64,000 nt of DNA from Enoplolaimus lenunculus (lineage: Eukaryota > Nematoda > Enoplea > Enoplida > Thoracostomopsidae), in the NCBI GenBank assembly GCA_030248215.1, contig JASANG010000058.1, positions 1 through 64,000 on the forward strand, read 5' to 3'. Positions 60,373 to 64,000 of this stretch are shown in pieces. Both the position numbers and the translations under genes were made by a program. Under the pieces are notes generated by a model, which did no database searches, was not told the origin of the DNA, and worked only from the letters and a program-made list of their open reading frames with translations. Numbering within the stretch: the stretch's first letter is position 1; the number at the start of each line of letters is the position of its first letter.

Positions 60373-60740
60373 CTGTAGTGACCCAAATAAGATGGGGGGC
60401 TGAAGTTTATTTGACCTTTCCGGAGAGAACCCTTCTGTTGTTCGGTTGCGGACTGTTATTTATTTTTAACCCACCCTCCGTTGCCCTTCGTTAATACTGA
60501 TATACATCTGGTATTGCAACTATCCGCTAAATTAATTGTCTATTTGTATTGTATCAAAACCTTGAGTGATAATGCAAAATTATACTTAGGAATGTACTAT
60601 CAAAAGTTAAGTATGCTTAGAAGTTTACGAATTCAACTTTATTTGGTCCTGGAGTCATTTATGCACGACAATTAGTGGTAGTTGACATATTTATGGACTC
60701 TAATCAGGGTTTAGGGACTCCATCCGTTTACGCCATAATT
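60373..60740. mobile_element. CTGTAGTGACCC-family MITE copy, right end missing
   Basis: The left end CTGTAGTGACCCAAATAAGA is at 60373 and the body matches the family through GGGACTCCATCCGTTTACG near 60740. The last stretch with the second inverted repeat is absent. Confidence 0.75.
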
Positions 60741-62959
60741 TCAAGTCAGCTGAAATGAATAAACACCATATACGCACATCTTTAGCACACAGCGATTCCA
60801 ATTAGAATCGGAAACAATTTAGAACAGAGGTTAGAGTGAAATTCATATTTTAAGTTTCCATGCACTGCAGAGGAGTAAAACTGGTTATATAATCAAGTCC
60901 CACTTCAACTAAGGGATGGACTGTGTATATGTCGCAGCACATGTCGTAATTCAGCCGAATTCCGAAGTGGACTAAACTGTTTGATAGCCAACCAGTAGCG
61001 ATTATCAGCCAATCAGATAAGAGTATTTGTATCAGCAAATCGTATTTCAGTATGGTATTAAGGTAGTAACCAATCACAACGCGTCACTTGAAGCAGAGAA
61101 AGAATTATGCCTTGGGCTAGCCCAATTCAGAATTGGGGTAATCCAATTTGGAATTGGGCTGAATTACGCCTTGAGCTACGACATATATGCCCTATCTTGA
61201 TACTACTCAAATAAATATAGTCATATTTATTGAAAATTTTTCCTTCAGATCTGGAACTAGCTGCTAGGGGCTATTCGCCAATGCATAGGCGTTGAAAAGA
61301 TATTTACAATAGCCAATAACGGATAGTTAAAGCCTCTTCGAGAATCGGGAAGCTATTCCATAATCTACGAACGTTGATGTCTTGGTGGGGAAACTTGACT
61401 TTATCCAACAGATTTAGTCAAGTTCTTCCACCACGTAGTATTGCGCTTATCTGTGCTAGTGCAATACTTTTATCATATGAGCTTAGGTCGAGCTCACATT
61501 ACGACCAATTCAGTTTACTTCAGTGAAGCAAATGTAACAACCGAGGGTCATAATGACTGTTTGCGAAACCATGGTTAATCCTCATGAGAGTTGAACAACA
61601 ATTGACTAACCGTTAATTCACGCTTAAAACTGTAGTTAATTAAATTTCACATTTCAGTCAACAAAAAACTGCAATATATACTTTAAAATTTAAATTGCTA
61701 AACCGGTGACTGGTCGATTGTGAAAAAATGTTCATAATGGCTCAAAATGACTGGGCCAAGAACTCAGCAAACGCAAACATGCGGTAACATTTTTTCGCTG
61801 GAATATATTTATACCATGAGTTTAAAATGGACTAAACATAAATGTCTTATATTCAAAGAATTATTGATGTAATTTATAAGACGTAATTTTTTCCTTTCAA
61901 GAAATATATGATTTTATTCAAGACTAATTTTCTGATTTTTATGTATGTAAAAATTGGTCCGTTAATATTCTTAAGTGTATATAAATATTCGAATTTTAAA
62001 GATATTTCGGGTAGAACTCAAGCTTGCCCCACCTAAGTCTACGTCTTGGATGTATCTTTAGGATGTAAATTTATGGCATATGCCTACTTGGAATTGATAC
62101 CTCCAATTTTGAAGTCGCTTTCGATTGCACATCTTTGTTCTGTGCTTCACAAATATTTCTTATATATCAGAAAGTTTGCCTTATTTCAGAAACATTTCTA
62201 TTAATCGTTCATGAAACCTAGTTGTAAATTTCAGACTTTTACGTATGAAAAATTTCAGACCCATGTTTCTGAAAAATTTAAGATATAAAAGTCTGGAATT
62301 CAACACATAGGTATGTCTGGAGTCCGTATTAAACATAATTGTCTTAAATGTCGGACAATATTTCTTGAATATAAGACAATTTATTTTGTATGTAGGGCTC
62401 ATATTCTGAAGTTTGTGTCGCACCTGTCACCAGGTGGCGATATGTCTTTTAGGTTATTCAAAATTCAGCGTGTTTTCCGGCTTTAATTTTTAAACTGCTG
62501 CACCAATGGTAAGATCCACAATTCAACAATTCGTCAGTTTGAAAACCTATTGCTTGCTGGTGATGAGTGCTATGCGCATTTGAGAATACATGCCTTAATG
62601 TTTAAAGACTGCACGCTGACAATTAATTGAACAAAACACCGCTTTGCAGTATGATAAAAACCTCCGGAGTAAAATACTAAAGTTCTTGTCACAACGAGCT
62701 ACAGTGTAAAATAACCTGAAATTTATGTTCGAAAACGAAAAAATTAAAAATCAAATGTTCTATCGGTTTTTAAAGATTCGCATAAAAGGTCACGGTCAAT
62801 ACATCAACTTCAATGCTATAATGTTGCACCTGGACTTTAACATTTAGATGAAGTGAAAACATTTACCCACGGGTAAATGCGGTTTTTATCAAACTACTAG
62901 CAAAAAAAAGTACTAAAGCTAGCACATAAACTTTACTAAAGGCTATTTTGTTTTGATTA

Positions 62960-63720
62960 GATAAGGTTCAAAAACATGTGTATTTTTATTGTGTCTCAAT
63001 GTAATAGATAAAATTGAAATTGTTCGAATTTGCATATTAGCTTAATTTATTAGCTAAATTAAAACTTTAAAATATTTCAGCTATCATTTGGCATACTGAA
63101 GTGTTTTTGGGTGCGAGGAATCTGAATAAATTGTCAACAAGCCTTCAAAACTGATAATTGAGAAGTTAGCTAATATCTAATTTGCATTTTAGCTTAATTG
63201 GTTAAGGCTAAATTGTGACTTTTAAGTTATTTCACTAATTATTAGGGTTACAAGCGATATAACGTGTGTACTAAAGAGTTTTCGGGTACGACGAATCTGA
63301 ATAAATTGTCAACAAGCCTTCAAAACTGATAATTGAGAAGTTAGCTAATATCTAATTTGCATTTTAGCTTAATTGGTTAAGGCTAAATTGTGACTATTAA
63401 GTTATTTCACTAATTATTAGGGTTACAAGCGATATAACTTGTGTACTAAAGAGTTTTCGGGTACGACGAATCTGAATAAATTGTCAACAAGCCTTCAAAA
63501 CTGATAATTGAGAAGTTAGCTAATATCTAATTTGCATTTTAGCTTAATTGGTTAAGGCTAAATTGTGACTTTTAAGTTATTTCACTAATTATTAGGGTTA
63601 CAAGCGATATAACTTGTGTACTAAAGAGTTTTCGGGTACGACGAATCTGAATAAATTGCCTACAAACCTCAAAGACCGATGAATGAACAGTTAGCTAATT
63701 TGCACATTAGTTTAATTGCA
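62960..63720. repeat. 175-bp tandem repeat (satellite-like), about four units
   Basis: The phrase TTGTCAACAAGCCTTC starts at 63131, 63306 and 63481, and TTGCCTACAAACCTC at 63656, giving an exact 175-bp period. The units starting at 63131, 63306 and 63481 are nearly identical over their length; a diverged unit precedes them and a truncated one follows. The unit is AT-rich and contains TTAGCTTAATTGGTTAAGGC. No coding is seen. Confidence 0.9.
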
Positions 63721-63928
63721 TGAGTGTGCTTGAGCTTCGCTCAATACATGTAGTCCCACTACGATTGGTGTTTATTATTTTGGCTGCGCTGAATGCCAAG
63801 TATACAATTATCTTTCCGCTATTTTATGTGATAAATGTTAACAGTTAATTACTGCTTTTGCGAAGAGACAACTAGCGTTTCAGCATTGAAATTTCAATGC
63901 AAAAAGTAACTGTATCATATAACACATA

Positions 63929-64000
63929 CTGTAGTGACCCAAATAAGACGGGGTGGCTGATATTTATTTGGCCTCTCCAGAGGGTACCCCCCTTGTTTAT
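63929..64000. mobile_element. CTGTAGTGACCC-family MITE, left end only (runs off the window)
   Basis: TA then CTGTAGTGACCCAAATAAGA begins at 63927-63929, followed by the family's GGCTGATATTTATTTGGCC. The rest lies beyond the right edge. Confidence 0.75.

Larger units (their letters stand above)
56621..62959. other. Gene-poor AT-rich region
   Basis: Apart from the TTAGGC-like array at 58705-58800, the MITE at 60373-60740 and a short palindrome at about 61105-61180 (GGGCTAGCCCAATTC / GAATTGGGCTGAATTACGCC), I see nothing interpretable. A minus-strand frame at 57364-57116 begins with a signal-peptide-like stretch (YSIWLLITIVNTPTA). It lacks partner exons. Confidence 0.4.

Noticed and set aside
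1-64000. Retroviral, LTR, Polinton or CRISPR content
   Set aside because: No reverse transcriptase, integrase, capsid or envelope motifs, no long terminal direct repeats, and no spaced direct-repeat array were seen on either strand.

Overview
The window looks like nuclear DNA of a nematode-like ecdysozoan, with AT-rich intergenic DNA, multi-exon genes with GT-AG introns from a few hundred bases to more than 3 kb, and very many small DNA-transposon relics. Three observations point to Nematoda: dispersed degenerate arrays of CCTAAG/TTAGGC (the nematode telomere unit), a Cys-loop channel whose M2 region matches the nematode acetylcholine-gated chloride channel group, and an astacin protease ending in ShKT domains. 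The species itself cannot be named from the sequence.

Layout from left to right. (1) 644-2448, minus strand: two exons of an unrecognised Ser/Thr-rich acidic protein that continues past the left edge. (2) 6157-13912, minus: a secreted astacin metalloprotease (propeptide, zinc catalytic domain, mucin-like linker, ShKT repeats) in about nine exons; the signal-peptide exon and one linking exon were not found. (3) 19464-26085, plus: a complete seven-exon sulfite oxidase (mitochondrial leader, membrane anchor, cytochrome b5, molybdopterin and dimerisation domains; 564 residues). (4) 30801-39652 and 45769-49180, plus: two tandem paralogues of a bacterial-type PI-PLC X-domain enzyme with matching exon structure. 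The first has no AG at one splice acceptor and the second has an in-frame stop. (5) 41871-44291, minus: a possible unrecognised two-exon gene between the two paralogues. (6) 51006-55042, minus: a three-exon Cys-loop chloride-channel subunit, complete except for a shortfall of exactly 19 nt inside the Cys-loop. (7) 55.1-64 kb: no convincing gene, only transposon relics and a 175-bp tandem repeat.

The genes are unrelated in function. The rest of the window is a mosaic of non-autonomous elements: several hAT-like families sharing CAGGGTG-type ends, at least three TA-flanked (Tc1/mariner-like) MITE families, a PIF/Harbinger-like MITE, a tRNA-derived SINE pair in inverted orientation, a decayed hAT transposase, and a foldback-like family that carries telomere-like repeats internally. 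I saw no reverse transcriptase, LTR, capsid or envelope coding.

Exon boundaries were derived by hand from reading frame, GT/AG signals and phase matching. No alignment or database search was run.
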